Shown in pieces: positions 19,409 through 26,871 of a DNA stretch of 64,000 bases; positions within the stretch are counted from its first letter, which is position 1, and each line of letters starts with the position of its first letter. The stretch spans positions 1-64,000 of the forward strand of contig CAMYKP010000013.1 in the NCBI GenBank assembly GCA_947259005.1, in the 5' to 3' direction. Origin of the DNA: an uncultured Parasphingopyxis sp. Its GTDB lineage: Bacteria > Pseudomonadota > Alphaproteobacteria > Sphingomonadales > Sphingomonadaceae. The position numbers and the translations under genes were made by a program. The notes beneath the pieces were generated by a model. That model saw only the letters and a list, made by a program, of their open reading frames with translations. It was not told where the DNA came from and made no database searches.

Positions 19409-20317
19409 TCAGGCTGCGGCCCGCCTCCGCGCCCGGTTCGTGTGTGCCGTGCGGATCGAATCGAAGGTAAACAGCGCCAGCCCCGCCCAGATCAGCAGGA
19501 AGCAGATGACCTGACCGGTGTTCAGCGGCTCGTTGAACACGAACGCGCCAATCAGGAAGACCATCGAAGGGGCGACATACTGGATGAAGCCGAGCGTCGT
19601 CAGCGTCAGCCGCTTGGCGGCGGCGGCGAACAGCATCAAGGGTATGGACGTCACGGCAGCGGAGAAGATGAGCAGCATATCGGTTTCCATGTCCGTCCCG
19701 AACATCAACCCTCCGGCCATGCCCAGCCAGACCAGATAGGCGAGGCAGAGCGGGCTGAGCAGCAGGGTTTCGACTGCCAGCCCCTCGATCGCGCCGGCAT
19801 CGGTGATTTTGCGCACATAGCCGTACAGCCCGAAGGAGACGGCCAGCGAGATGCTGATCCACAGCGTGTCGAGCGCGCTGACCGCCAGTATCGCAACGCC
19901 GATGGCCGCCAGGATGATCGCCGCCAATGTTGCCGGGCGAAGCTTTTCCTTGAGCAGCACCGTGCCGAGCACGACGTTGAGCAACGGATTGAGGAAATAG
20001 CCGAGGCTTGCGGCAAGGATATGCTCATGGGTGACGGCATAAATATAGACGAGCCAGTTGATGCCGATGAGCACGGCAGACGCGGTCAGCGCAAGCAACG
20101 TACGGCGGTTCCGGACTATTGTGCCGAGGTTCCCGACTTTTCCGAGGACCAGCAACAATGCCAGCAAAAGTCCCACCGACCAGACGATCCGGTGCGCCAC
20201 CGTCTCGACCGCGCCGACATGGTCGAGCAGCTTGAAATACAGCGGGACCAGCCCCCAGACGAGGTAAACCCCGATGCCGAAGCCATAGCCCGAAGCCGTA
20301 TTGTGCTGATCGCTCAT
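19409..20317 (-). CDS. rarD: EamA-family transporter RarD
   Basis: 302 aa, a drug/metabolite transporter superfamily member. The N terminus has GVYLVWGLVPLYFKLLDHVGAVETVAHRIVWS, which is characteristic of RarD within the EamA family. Ten hydrophobic segments in two EamA repeats are evident, including LGYFLNPLLNVVLGTVLLKEKLRP in the first and QYVAPSMVFLIGAFVFNEPL in the second. It is an inner-membrane exporter or permease of unknown substrate; RarD was named for chloramphenicol sensitivity, which does not define the substrate. Followed downstream by pyrC in convergent orientation. Confidence 0.92.
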   Translation of the reverse strand: MSDQHNTASGYGFGIGVYLVWGLVPLYFKLLDHVGAVETVAHRIVWSVGLLLALLLVLGKVGNLGTIVRNRRTLLALTASAVLIGINWLVYIYAVTHEHILAASLGYFLNPLLNVVLGTVLLKEKLRPATLAAIILAAIGVAILAVSALDTLWISISLAVSFGLYGYVRKITDAGAIEGLAVETLLLSPLCLAYLVWLGMAGGLMFGTDMETDMLLIFSAAVTSIPLMLFAAAAKRLTLTTLGFIQYVAPSMVFLIGAFVFNEPLNTGQVICFLLIWAGLALFTFDSIRTAHTNRARRRAAA

Positions 20318-20390
20318 GGGAACGCGCTAGGCCGTTGGCGCGATCCGCGCCACACGAAAATTGTTGGCAAAGGCGAAGCGGGGATTGTCT

Positions 20391-20425
20391 GGTGCGGCGA
20401 TTTCCCGTTCGGGAAATTCTGACTA
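20391..20425 (+). repeat. REP-like unit
   Basis: TGGTGCGGCG, an ATTTCCCG/CGGGAAAT stem, then TCTGACTA: the same unit as at 61-105. It lies between rarD and eipA. Confidence 0.65.
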
Positions 20426-20426
20426 T

Positions 20427-21248
20427 CTAGAAGGGAAGCCAGCGCCGGTTGCGGCTGAAATTCATATAGCCGATATTTGCGCCGAGCCTCAGGCCCGCGC
20501 CAAGCCGGATCGGGATCAGCACCTTGTCGCCGGAGCGCAGATAGCTCGCGGTCAGTCCGCCGATCAGATAGGCGTCTGCCTCCACGGCGGGAAAACGGCG
20601 GAACAGCTCGTCGCTGTCGTAGAGATTATACACCAGCACGAAGGTCGAAGCGCCGTTCGCACCCGCATCGAAACCGATGGAGGGGCCGGTCCAGTAGACG
20701 GGCTGTTCGCCCTCGACGGCGTGGAAAAGCGTTCCCGAACCGTAACGCACACCGAAGATGAAGGCGCCGCCTGCTTCGCGGCCGACGATATAGCCATTGG
20801 GTTCGCCCTGGTCCGACAGGATGTTCTGGATCATCCGGGCGAGCCCCTCGGCACCGTCGCCGAACAGCCCGTCCGCAGCGGCGATCAGGTCGTCCTCCTG
20901 ATAGGTGGTGCGCCGGGCTTCCTGACCCGGAACGAACGGTTCTGCCGGCGCGGTGGAATCCGCGGGGCTTTCTTCCGCTACCGCCTCGTCCTCATAACCG
21001 GGCGTATCGGGAATATAGTTGGGGTCGGAATAGACGGTTGTATCGTCCTCGGCGGCAATGTCGGGATCGAAGCTCGCACCGTCGTCGAAGGTTGCGTCGC
21101 CATCGGTTGTCGTGCCGCCGCTTTCATAGGCGCTGTCGTCAAGCGCGGCATCGGGGTCGACAGTGTCGATCTGCCCAGCGGCCGGCGATAGCGCCATCCC
21201 GGCAAGGCCGAGGGCCGCGACAATGGAAATCAGCCGTTTCTTGAACAT
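20427..21248 (-). CDS. eipA: EipA / DUF1134 envelope protein
   Basis: 273 aa. After a signal peptide (VAALGLAGMALSPAAG) comes a long acidic low-complexity linker, then a C-terminal DUF1134 domain (PF06577): ADGLFGDGAEGLARMIQNIL, GEAGGAFIFGVRYGSGTL-type segment, VYWTGPSIGFDAGANGASTFVLVYNLYD, and GLRLGANIGYMNF. EipA in Brucella and Caulobacter relatives is periplasmic and supports cell envelope integrity. The domain matches the family closely; the linker is longer than usual. It is likely monocistronic. Confidence 0.93.
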   Translation of the reverse strand: MFKKRLISIVAALGLAGMALSPAAGQIDTVDPDAALDDSAYESGGTTTDGDATFDDGASFDPDIAAEDDTTVYSDPNYIPDTPGYEDEAVAEESPADSTAPAEPFVPGQEARRTTYQEDDLIAAADGLFGDGAEGLARMIQNILSDQGEPNGYIVGREAGGAFIFGVRYGSGTLFHAVEGEQPVYWTGPSIGFDAGANGASTFVLVYNLYDSDELFRRFPAVEADAYLIGGLTASYLRSGDKVLIPIRLGAGLRLGANIGYMNFSRNRRWLPF

Positions 21249-21455
21249 GACGCATACCTCGGTGACGCTAAGCCCATGAGTTTTACGCTCCCCCCGGACT
21301 CCCGCGCAATCAAGGGCGGGACGAACGGAGTCGGTTGTGCGCCGAAATGAGTCCTTTTCCCGGTTTTCCGCTATTTGAACCGATGGTATCGGGAGATGCG
21401 ACTAGTTGTTGATCGTAAAGTCCGGCATGGCTATACGCGCCGTTCGGCTGAGTCA

Positions 21456-21548
21456 GGACACGTGGGTGAGTGGCTGAAACCACCGGTTTGCTAAACCGGC
21501 ATACGGAGATTATCCGTATCGAGGGTTCGAATCCCTCCGTGTCCGCCA
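21456..21548 (+). tRNA. tRNA-Ser(GCT)
   Basis: Acceptor arms GGACACG and CGTGTCC pair seven for seven, discriminator G, CCA encoded. The anticodon arm CCGGTTTGCTAAACCGG carries GCT. A long variable arm (TACGGAGATTATCCGTA) and TTCGAAT T-loop complete a class II tRNA of 93 nt. It marks the left edge of the recombinase island. Confidence 0.96.
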
Positions 21549-21920
21549 GCCACCCCCAGCACTAGTCTCTGTTATCAGGGGCGCGCCGCAAGGCGGCGGA
21601 ACAGGCGCTCGTCCGCCGTCCATTCCGTCACGCCAGCATCAATGAGGCCGTCTCTGCAGCGACAACAGGCGCCCTTTTCCCGCCCCGTCTCTGAGCGACC
21701 CTGCATCGGTTCGGTTTCCCTGTTTTCAGGGAAAGAACAGGGAAAAATCCATTTTTCGAGCCTAAAACAGGCGATTTCGGGTGTATTGCGAGAATATCGG
21801 CGTCACGAAACCCCAGTTTTCCGGGGTTCACGCTCCTTCAAAACCCCATTTCCCTGATCTTCAACGGAACAGGGTATTTAATCGCCATAACAGGGACCGA
21901 TATCGCCGATAACAGGGGGT
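21549..21920. other. Noncoding gap with AACAGGG repeats (possible recombination site)
   Basis: No gene is seen between the tRNA and the recombinase stop. The first part holds CAGGGAAAGAACAGGGAAAAA (about 21730). From about 21866 into the recombinase 3' end there is a series: GGAACAGGGTATTTAATCGC, CATAACAGGGACCGATATCGC, CGATAACAGGGGGTTTAATCGAC, GGAACAGGG. The spacing is about 20-23 bases. Serine recombinases often act close to their gene end, so this could hold the attachment or binding sites. Confidence 0.5.
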
Positions 21921-23519
21921 TTAATCGACGGAACAGGGATGCCCAAATTCTCCAAAGCCGAGCCGTTCGCGCTGTTTCGACCATGCAAGCGGCAGATCGG
22001 CCGATTTGAAATATTCCAGATTGAGGTGCTGCGGCTGACGCCCCTCGATAATCGCCCGCTGGATGTCGGGCGCAAGGAATGCAAGCCGCAGGATCATCCG
22101 ATCATAAGGCGATACCGGCGCGGCTTCGATCACTGGCATACCGCGATCCCGCTTCAGCATCGCATGGGCTTTTCGAAGCGCGGCGATGAGGATCGGATCG
22201 GGATCTCTCAGCTTCTTACGCGTTGGCAGGATAAGCCGCCGACCGCCACGCCGCTGCAGCATGACTGGCAAAAACACCGTGATCTGATCACCCACTCGCT
22301 CGGTAATCGTTTCATCGTCGGCTAGCCGACCAGCCAGACGGGTTGGCTTGTCGACACGCACGCTGATCTGAAGTCCCCCATTGCAAAGGCTGACCGCATC
22401 CAGTTTCGAAAACGGATCGGCCACCCTCGGTAACCATCGTCCGACCGCCTCGCCGACAACCCTTTCGATGTCTGTTGCTGAAAGCCGCTGCACGACGTCG
22501 GGCTCCGCCTTCCGGGCTCCCTGCTGGAGCGACGCGGACACATAATAGCGATATCGCCGTCCCGACTTGCCGCGCGAGGTGGTCGGAGACATCGGCTCAC
22601 CCGCCGCGTCGAACAGCTTGCCCATGAGCGGTGCTTGCGCGCACCGGCTCATCCCCTTGGCCCGGTGACGCCGGGCATTGGCATCGAGATACTGCTGCAC
22701 CCGATCGAAAAGGTCCTCCTCGACGATCGCGGCATGCCCGCCTTCATGGACCTCGCCTTTGTGAACGATCTTGCCGAGATAGAGTCGATTGCGCAGCAAA
22801 TGGAACAGCGCGCCGCGGCTGAACGGCTGCCCGCCCATCGGCTTGCCCTTCGTCGTCGTCCATTGCTTCGAGAGGATGCCGCGCTCGTCGAGTTCGCGCT
22901 GCAATGTGTGGACCGAGCCAAGCTTTAGGTAACGTGTAAAGATATGCCTGACAGTCTCGGCCTCGCTCTCGTTGACGCGCAGGATGCGGCCGTTGTCGGC
23001 AGGGCGGTCATAGCCCAATGGCAGCGTGCCCCCCATCCACATGCCCTTGGCCTTCGAGGCAGCAATCTTGTCGCGAATCCGCTCGCCGGTGACCTCGCGC
23101 TCGAACTGGGCGAACGACAGGAGGACATTGAGCATCAGCTTGCCCATCGAGCCGGTCGTGTTGAACGACTGGGTGACAGACACGAAGCTGCAGTCAGCCG
23201 CCTCGAAGATCTCTACGATGCGGGCGAAGTCGGCGAGCGAGCGGGTCAACCGGTCGATCTTGTAGACGACGACGATATCGACGCGGCCGGCCTCGATATC
23301 GGCAAGCAGCCGGGCAAGGCCCGGCCGCTCCATCGTGCCCCCGGAAAACCCACCATCGTCATAGCGATCGGCCAGCGCGGTCCAGCCCTCGCAGGCCTGG
23401 CTCAGCACATAGGCCTCGCACGCCTCGCGCTGGGCATCGAGGCTGTTGAACGACTGGTCGAGACCCTCTTCGGAACTCTTGCGCGTATAGATGGCGCAGC
23501 GTCGGGCCGGCTCTGCCAT
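21921..23519 (-). CDS. Large serine recombinase
   Basis: About 532 aa. The N-terminal resolvase/invertase catalytic domain begins AIYTRKSSEEG, with catalytic Ser in YTRKSS and a DIVVVYKIDRLTRSLADF motif typical of large serine recombinases. A recombinase domain (PF07508) follows (GTLPLGYDRPADNGRILRVNESEAETVRHIF) and a C-terminal zinc-beta-ribbon-like region with FDAAGEPMSPTTSRGKSGRRYRYYVS. Such enzymes integrate and excise genomic islands. The ATG at 23519 (MAEPARRC) overlaps the DUF2924 stop as TGATG, so the genes are coupled. The track's upstream extension is out of frame with any homology. Confidence 0.92.
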   Translation of the reverse strand: MAEPARRCAIYTRKSSEEGLDQSFNSLDAQREACEAYVLSQACEGWTALADRYDDGGFSGGTMERPGLARLLADIEAGRVDIVVVYKIDRLTRSLADFARIVEIFEAADCSFVSVTQSFNTTGSMGKLMLNVLLSFAQFEREVTGERIRDKIAASKAKGMWMGGTLPLGYDRPADNGRILRVNESEAETVRHIFTRYLKLGSVHTLQRELDERGILSKQWTTTKGKPMGGQPFSRGALFHLLRNRLYLGKIVHKGEVHEGGHAAIVEEDLFDRVQQYLDANARRHRAKGMSRCAQAPLMGKLFDAAGEPMSPTTSRGKSGRRYRYYVSASLQQGARKAEPDVVQRLSATDIERVVGEAVGRWLPRVADPFSKLDAVSLCNGGLQISVRVDKPTRLAGRLADDETITERVGDQITVFLPVMLQRRGGRRLILPTRKKLRDPDPILIAALRKAHAMLKRDRGMPVIEAAPVSPYDRMILRLAFLAPDIQRAIIEGRQPQHLNLEYFKSADLPLAWSKQRERLGFGEFGHPCSVD

Positions 23520-23923
23520 CAACCGTCCCGCAGCCCGAAGAAGCGCGGACCGTTCCATCGCGTGCCGGCAATGGCCGTGGCGGCCGCCGAGAGACTCGCG
23601 AACAGCTGACTCTCCCAGCGGAATCCGTTCTCCTCGACGACGACGGTCACTTCGCGACCCTTCCAGTGGCGGGTCAGCCGGGCGCCGACACCCAGTCCGC
23701 GCCCCTCGGGCTGGACCGGGCCGGTGCGCGCCAGCGCCCTGAGCGTCGCTGCATCAAGCCCGCCGAACGCTGCAGCCTGCACACGCCATGCGAGTAGCAT
23801 GCGCAGGATCGGCTCGGAGCGCATCTTTGGCGGCGAGCCGAACCGCGCCCGCCAAAGCGCGCGCTGGGCGTCGAGGTTCATCGTCTGGATCTCGGCGAGG
23901 AGGGCTTCGACGTCTTTGCTCAT
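23519..23923 (-). CDS. DUF2924 protein
   Basis: 134 aa of DUF2924 (PF11149) type, usually found next to this recombinase class. The N-terminal helix (VEALLAEIQTMNLDAQRALWRARFGSPPKMRSEPILRMLLAWRVQ) is characteristic, followed by LTRHWKGREVTVVVEENGFRWESQLFASLSAAATAIAGTRWNGPRFFGL, which resembles the DNA-binding-like C terminus. The function is unknown; association with the recombinase suggests an accessory role. It overlaps its neighbours on both sides (TGATG and ATGA), so the three genes form one transcription unit. Confidence 0.9.
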   Translation of the reverse strand: MSKDVEALLAEIQTMNLDAQRALWRARFGSPPKMRSEPILRMLLAWRVQAAAFGGLDAATLRALARTGPVQPEGRGLGVGARLTRHWKGREVTVVVEENGFRWESQLFASLSAAATAIAGTRWNGPRFFGLRDG

Positions 23924-24132
23924 TGGTTAGCCCCGATCCGGTAACGGCGCACGCCGGCGATCTTGTCCGAGGCGATCGCGTGGCCGCGCTTCTTGAGCGC
24001 GCCCGCCAACGCGCCGCGGACCGAATGCTGTTGCCAGCCGGTCGCCTTCGTCATCTCGGCGATGCTGGCGCCGTGCTTGCGTCCAAGCAGCTTCTCCAGC
24101 GTGTCGAGTTTTGTTGGGGTCTTTGTGGTCAT
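23920..24132 (-). CDS. DUF3489 protein
   Basis: 70 aa, DUF3489 (PF11994) type, a winged-helix-like small protein: KLDTLEKLLGRKHGASIAEMTKATGWQQHSVRGALAGALKKRGHAI. It could be a DNA-binding regulator or a recombination directionality factor for the adjacent recombinase; that is inference. Its stop overlaps the DUF2924 start by four bases (ATGA). It is the first gene of the minus-strand operon, about 190 bp from the divergent methyltransferase gene. Confidence 0.88.
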   Translation of the reverse strand: MTTKTPTKLDTLEKLLGRKHGASIAEMTKATGWQQHSVRGALAGALKKRGHAIASDKIAGVRRYRIGANQ

Positions 24133-24322
24133 GGGGTGTCTCCGGTATTGCAGCGATGACCGGAATGGCCGTCGCTACCGGCGCAAGCCCGGCTCGCCGG
24201 GCGTGACACAACCAATGCTCTGAATGGCGCGACAGTCCAGTGTTTTCAGGGCCTATCTGCTCTCCACAGCAATTAAAGCACGCTGGCTTTAAAAGAGCAG
24301 ATGATCATGCTATGTTCCCGAT

Positions 24323-25630
24323 ATGAACTCAACTATATCGAAGGCGAAATCACCTTCCGGCCGCTTGCTCCAGATCCTTTACAAACCGGTCTCGAGCCTC
24401 ATTCCCGACCCCCGCAACGCGCGCACGCATTCCAAGCGCCAGATCGCACAGATCGTTGGCTCAATCCGTGCCTTCGGATTCACCAATCCGATCCTGGCTG
24501 ATCCTGAAGGCAATATGATTGCCGGTCACGGCCGCCTTCGCGCGGCGAAGGAACTTAGCCTGGATGAGGTGCCGGTTATCGAGCTTGCCGGTCTCTCCGA
24601 AGCTCAAAAGAAAGCGCTGCGCCTCGCCGACAACAAGATTGCGCTCAACGCGGGCTGGGATGTCGAGATCCTCAAGCTCGAACTTACCGATCTGTCGTTG
24701 CCCGAAGTCGATATCGACCTGTCGCTGACCGGGTTCAGCTCCGGTGAGATCGACGTCGTGCTCGCCGATAGTCCCGATCCCGATGACGAGGTGATCCCGG
24801 CAGTTCCGCAGAATCCGCGCGTACAGCCGGGAGACATATGGCAGCTAGGCGAACACCGCGTCGCCTGCGGCGATGGGCGCGATACCGCGTTCCTGCAGCG
24901 CGTGGTCGGAGAGGGCGACAGCATCGACTGCGCGTTCCTCGATCCGCCTTACAATGTGAAGATCAACGGCCATGCCAATGCCAAGGGCCGCCACCGCGAG
25001 TTCGCGATGGCCTCGGGCGAGATGAGCGAGGACGAGTTCCGCACGTTCCTCGCTGATACGCTGGGCGCCTGCGCCACTGTCTCTCGCGATGGCGCGGTGC
25101 ACTTCGTCTGCATGGACTGGCGGCACATGGACGATGTCACCGCATCGGTAGCCGGCATCTATGGTGGCCTGCTCAACATCTGCGTCTGGAACAAGAGCAA
25201 TGCCGGCATGGGATCGCTCTATCGCTCCAAGCACGAGATGGTGTTCGTCTACCGAGTCGGCGACGCCCCGCACACCAATGCGGTTGAACTCGGCAAACAT
25301 GGCCGCAACCGCACCAATGTATGGGACTATGCTTCGGTCAATTCGATGAAGGGATCGCGCCGCGAGGATCTCGCGCTCCATCCGACCGTCAAGCCTGTTG
25401 CCATGGTCGCCGATGCGATCTGCGATGTGACGCGGCAGGGCGAACTCGTGCTCGATATCTTCCTCGGCTCCGGCACGAGCCTGATCGCGGCCGAGCGCGT
25501 GGGACGGGCGTTCCGCGGGCTCGATATCGACCCGGCCTATGTCGATCTAGCGATGACCCGCTGGAGCGACATCACCGGGCAAGAGCCACAACTGGTCCAC
25601 CGCGCCGATGGCGGGAAGGCGGCGGCATGA
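24323..25630 (+). CDS. ParB-like domain fused to DNA methyltransferase
   Basis: 435 aa. Residues about 20-115 are a ParB/Spo0J-like N-terminal domain: NARTHSKRQIAQIVGSIRAFGFTNPILAD, GHGRLRAAKELSLDEVPVIEL. The C-terminal domain is a site-specific DNA methyltransferase of the amino class, with DPPY in CAFLDPPYN before the FLGSGTSLIAAER motif, a beta-class order (catalytic motif IV first, SAM motif I last). Such proteins occur in alphaproteobacterial prophages and islands. Adenine methylation is likely from DPPY; the recognition site is unknown. It starts the plus-strand cassette and overlaps the next gene by four bases. Confidence 0.93.
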   Translation: MNSTISKAKSPSGRLLQILYKPVSSLIPDPRNARTHSKRQIAQIVGSIRAFGFTNPILADPEGNMIAGHGRLRAAKELSLDEVPVIELAGLSEAQKKALRLADNKIALNAGWDVEILKLELTDLSLPEVDIDLSLTGFSSGEIDVVLADSPDPDDEVIPAVPQNPRVQPGDIWQLGEHRVACGDGRDTAFLQRVVGEGDSIDCAFLDPPYNVKINGHANAKGRHREFAMASGEMSEDEFRTFLADTLGACATVSRDGAVHFVCMDWRHMDDVTASVAGIYGGLLNICVWNKSNAGMGSLYRSKHEMVFVYRVGDAPHTNAVELGKHGRNRTNVWDYASVNSMKGSRREDLALHPTVKPVAMVADAICDVTRQGELVLDIFLGSGTSLIAAERVGRAFRGLDIDPAYVDLAMTRWSDITGQEPQLVHRADGGKAAA

Positions 25631-26142
25631 GCGATACGCGGTTCAGGAAAGGCCAGTCGGGGAACCCCAAAGGCCGCCCGAGGAATCGCCGTCCGCACAA
25701 CTCGGCCTTCGATATCATCTTCGACAAGACGCTGACCGTGACGCAGAACGGGAAGCAGCGTGAGCTGACGGTCGACGAGGCGCTTGAGCTCCAGACCTAC
25801 CAGGCAGCGCTCAAGGGAAGCCGCATGGCGATCCGCAAGGTCCTCAAAATGATTGCGAAGCGCGAGGCAGCGCTGGCGAAGACATACAGGCCGGAGAACA
25901 AGCCGATCACCGTCGAGGCGCACTACACCTCCGACAATGCCGATGAAGCGATGCGGCTCCTCGGAATCGCCGATGACGATCCCGGGTTTGGCGGAAAGCG
26001 GCTGAAGGTCCATGCATGGGCGACGCAAGCGGCTTTGAGCCGCCCCGGCCGCCGCAAGTTCGCCCGCAGGGACGTGGACAACATCAAGTTCTTCACGTTC
26101 GATGCCGAGACGCTTCGCTGGCCGCGAGGGCGCATCGAATGA
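25627..26142 (+). CDS. DUF5681 protein, copy 1
   Basis: 171 aa. It begins MSDTRFRKGQSGNPKGRPRNRR, the DUF5681 (PF18932) signature of a phage- and island-associated family of unknown function. A helical region follows (LTVDEALELQTYQAALKGSRMAIRKVLKMIAKREAAL) that looks like a small DNA-binding or packaging protein. It overlaps the upstream methyltransferase stop and the next DUF5681 start (ATGA), so all three are coupled. Two DUF5681 copies in a row is noteworthy. Confidence 0.88.
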   Translation: MSDTRFRKGQSGNPKGRPRNRRPHNSAFDIIFDKTLTVTQNGKQRELTVDEALELQTYQAALKGSRMAIRKVLKMIAKREAALAKTYRPENKPITVEAHYTSDNADEAMRLLGIADDDPGFGGKRLKVHAWATQAALSRPGRRKFARRDVDNIKFFTFDAETLRWPRGRIE

Positions 26143-26696
26143 GCGGCAACGAACAGGTTGGTTATGGGAAGCCGCCCCAGGCGAACCGATTCAGAAAGGG
26201 CCAGTCGGGGAACCCCAATGGTAGGCCGAAGAACCGGCATCGCACTGTCCCATACGATGCGGTGCTCGGGCAGATGGTGACGGTTCGCGAGGATGGCCGC
26301 GAGCGCCGGGTGACGGCGGCAGAGGCGTTCCTTCTACAGCTGACGCAGAAAGGGCTTGCCGGCGACAGTTCTGCAGCGCGCGCTTCGCTCGAGGCAATTG
26401 AGACCGCGCGCGCCGCACGCGGCGGCAACGGACAGGGCGAGGTGATCGATAAGCTCGTCTGGTCGTACGTCGGCAGCGGTGCCGATGCGATCATCGGGCC
26501 GCTCGGCATTGCGTTCCGGAAATATCCGACCGACGAAAAGCGCATGCGCTGGCTGCTCAATCCCTGGATTGTCGAAGCGGCGCTCGCAAGGCTGGGCGGC
26601 CGACGGCTCAACGAAGACGAGCAGCGAGAGGTGTGGAAGGCGACGCGCACGCCGCACAAGGTACGATGGCCTGAATGGTGGACAGTAACGGAGTGA
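26139..26696 (+). CDS. DUF5681 protein, copy 2
   Basis: About 185 aa. It has the same RFRKGQSGNPNGRPKNR motif near the N terminus (residues 17-33) as copy 1, then a different body: VTAAEAFLLQLTQKGLAGDSSAARASLEAIETARAA and WLLNPWIVEAALARLGGRRLNEDEQREVWKATRTPHKV. The C terminus ends in a Trp/Pro-rich PEWWTVTE. It is the last gene of the cassette. The function is unknown. Sequence divergence from copy 1 outside the motif suggests old duplication or independent acquisition. Confidence 0.85.
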   Translation: MSGNEQVGYGKPPQANRFRKGQSGNPNGRPKNRHRTVPYDAVLGQMVTVREDGRERRVTAAEAFLLQLTQKGLAGDSSAARASLEAIETARAARGGNGQGEVIDKLVWSYVGSGADAIIGPLGIAFRKYPTDEKRMRWLLNPWIVEAALARLGGRRLNEDEQREVWKATRTPHKVRWPEWWTVTE

Positions 26697-26871
26697 AGGG
26701 CGGCTTTGCGCCCCAAAGCCAGTCGTTCACGGCTCAATTTAGATTGCCAAAAAGCGGACAGGCGGCTCAAAGTGAGTTGCAACCTTATCGCTAGGTCCGG
26801 AATTGGGTGGAAAACAGTGGCTTCCACCAATCGCCCATTTCGCATAAGTTTGCATGCGAGAGGGAGGGGCA

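Noticed and set aside
19442-20422. 326-aa plus-strand ORF over rarD
   Set aside because: Low-complexity Gln/Asp/Arg-rich; antisense of a clear membrane protein gene.
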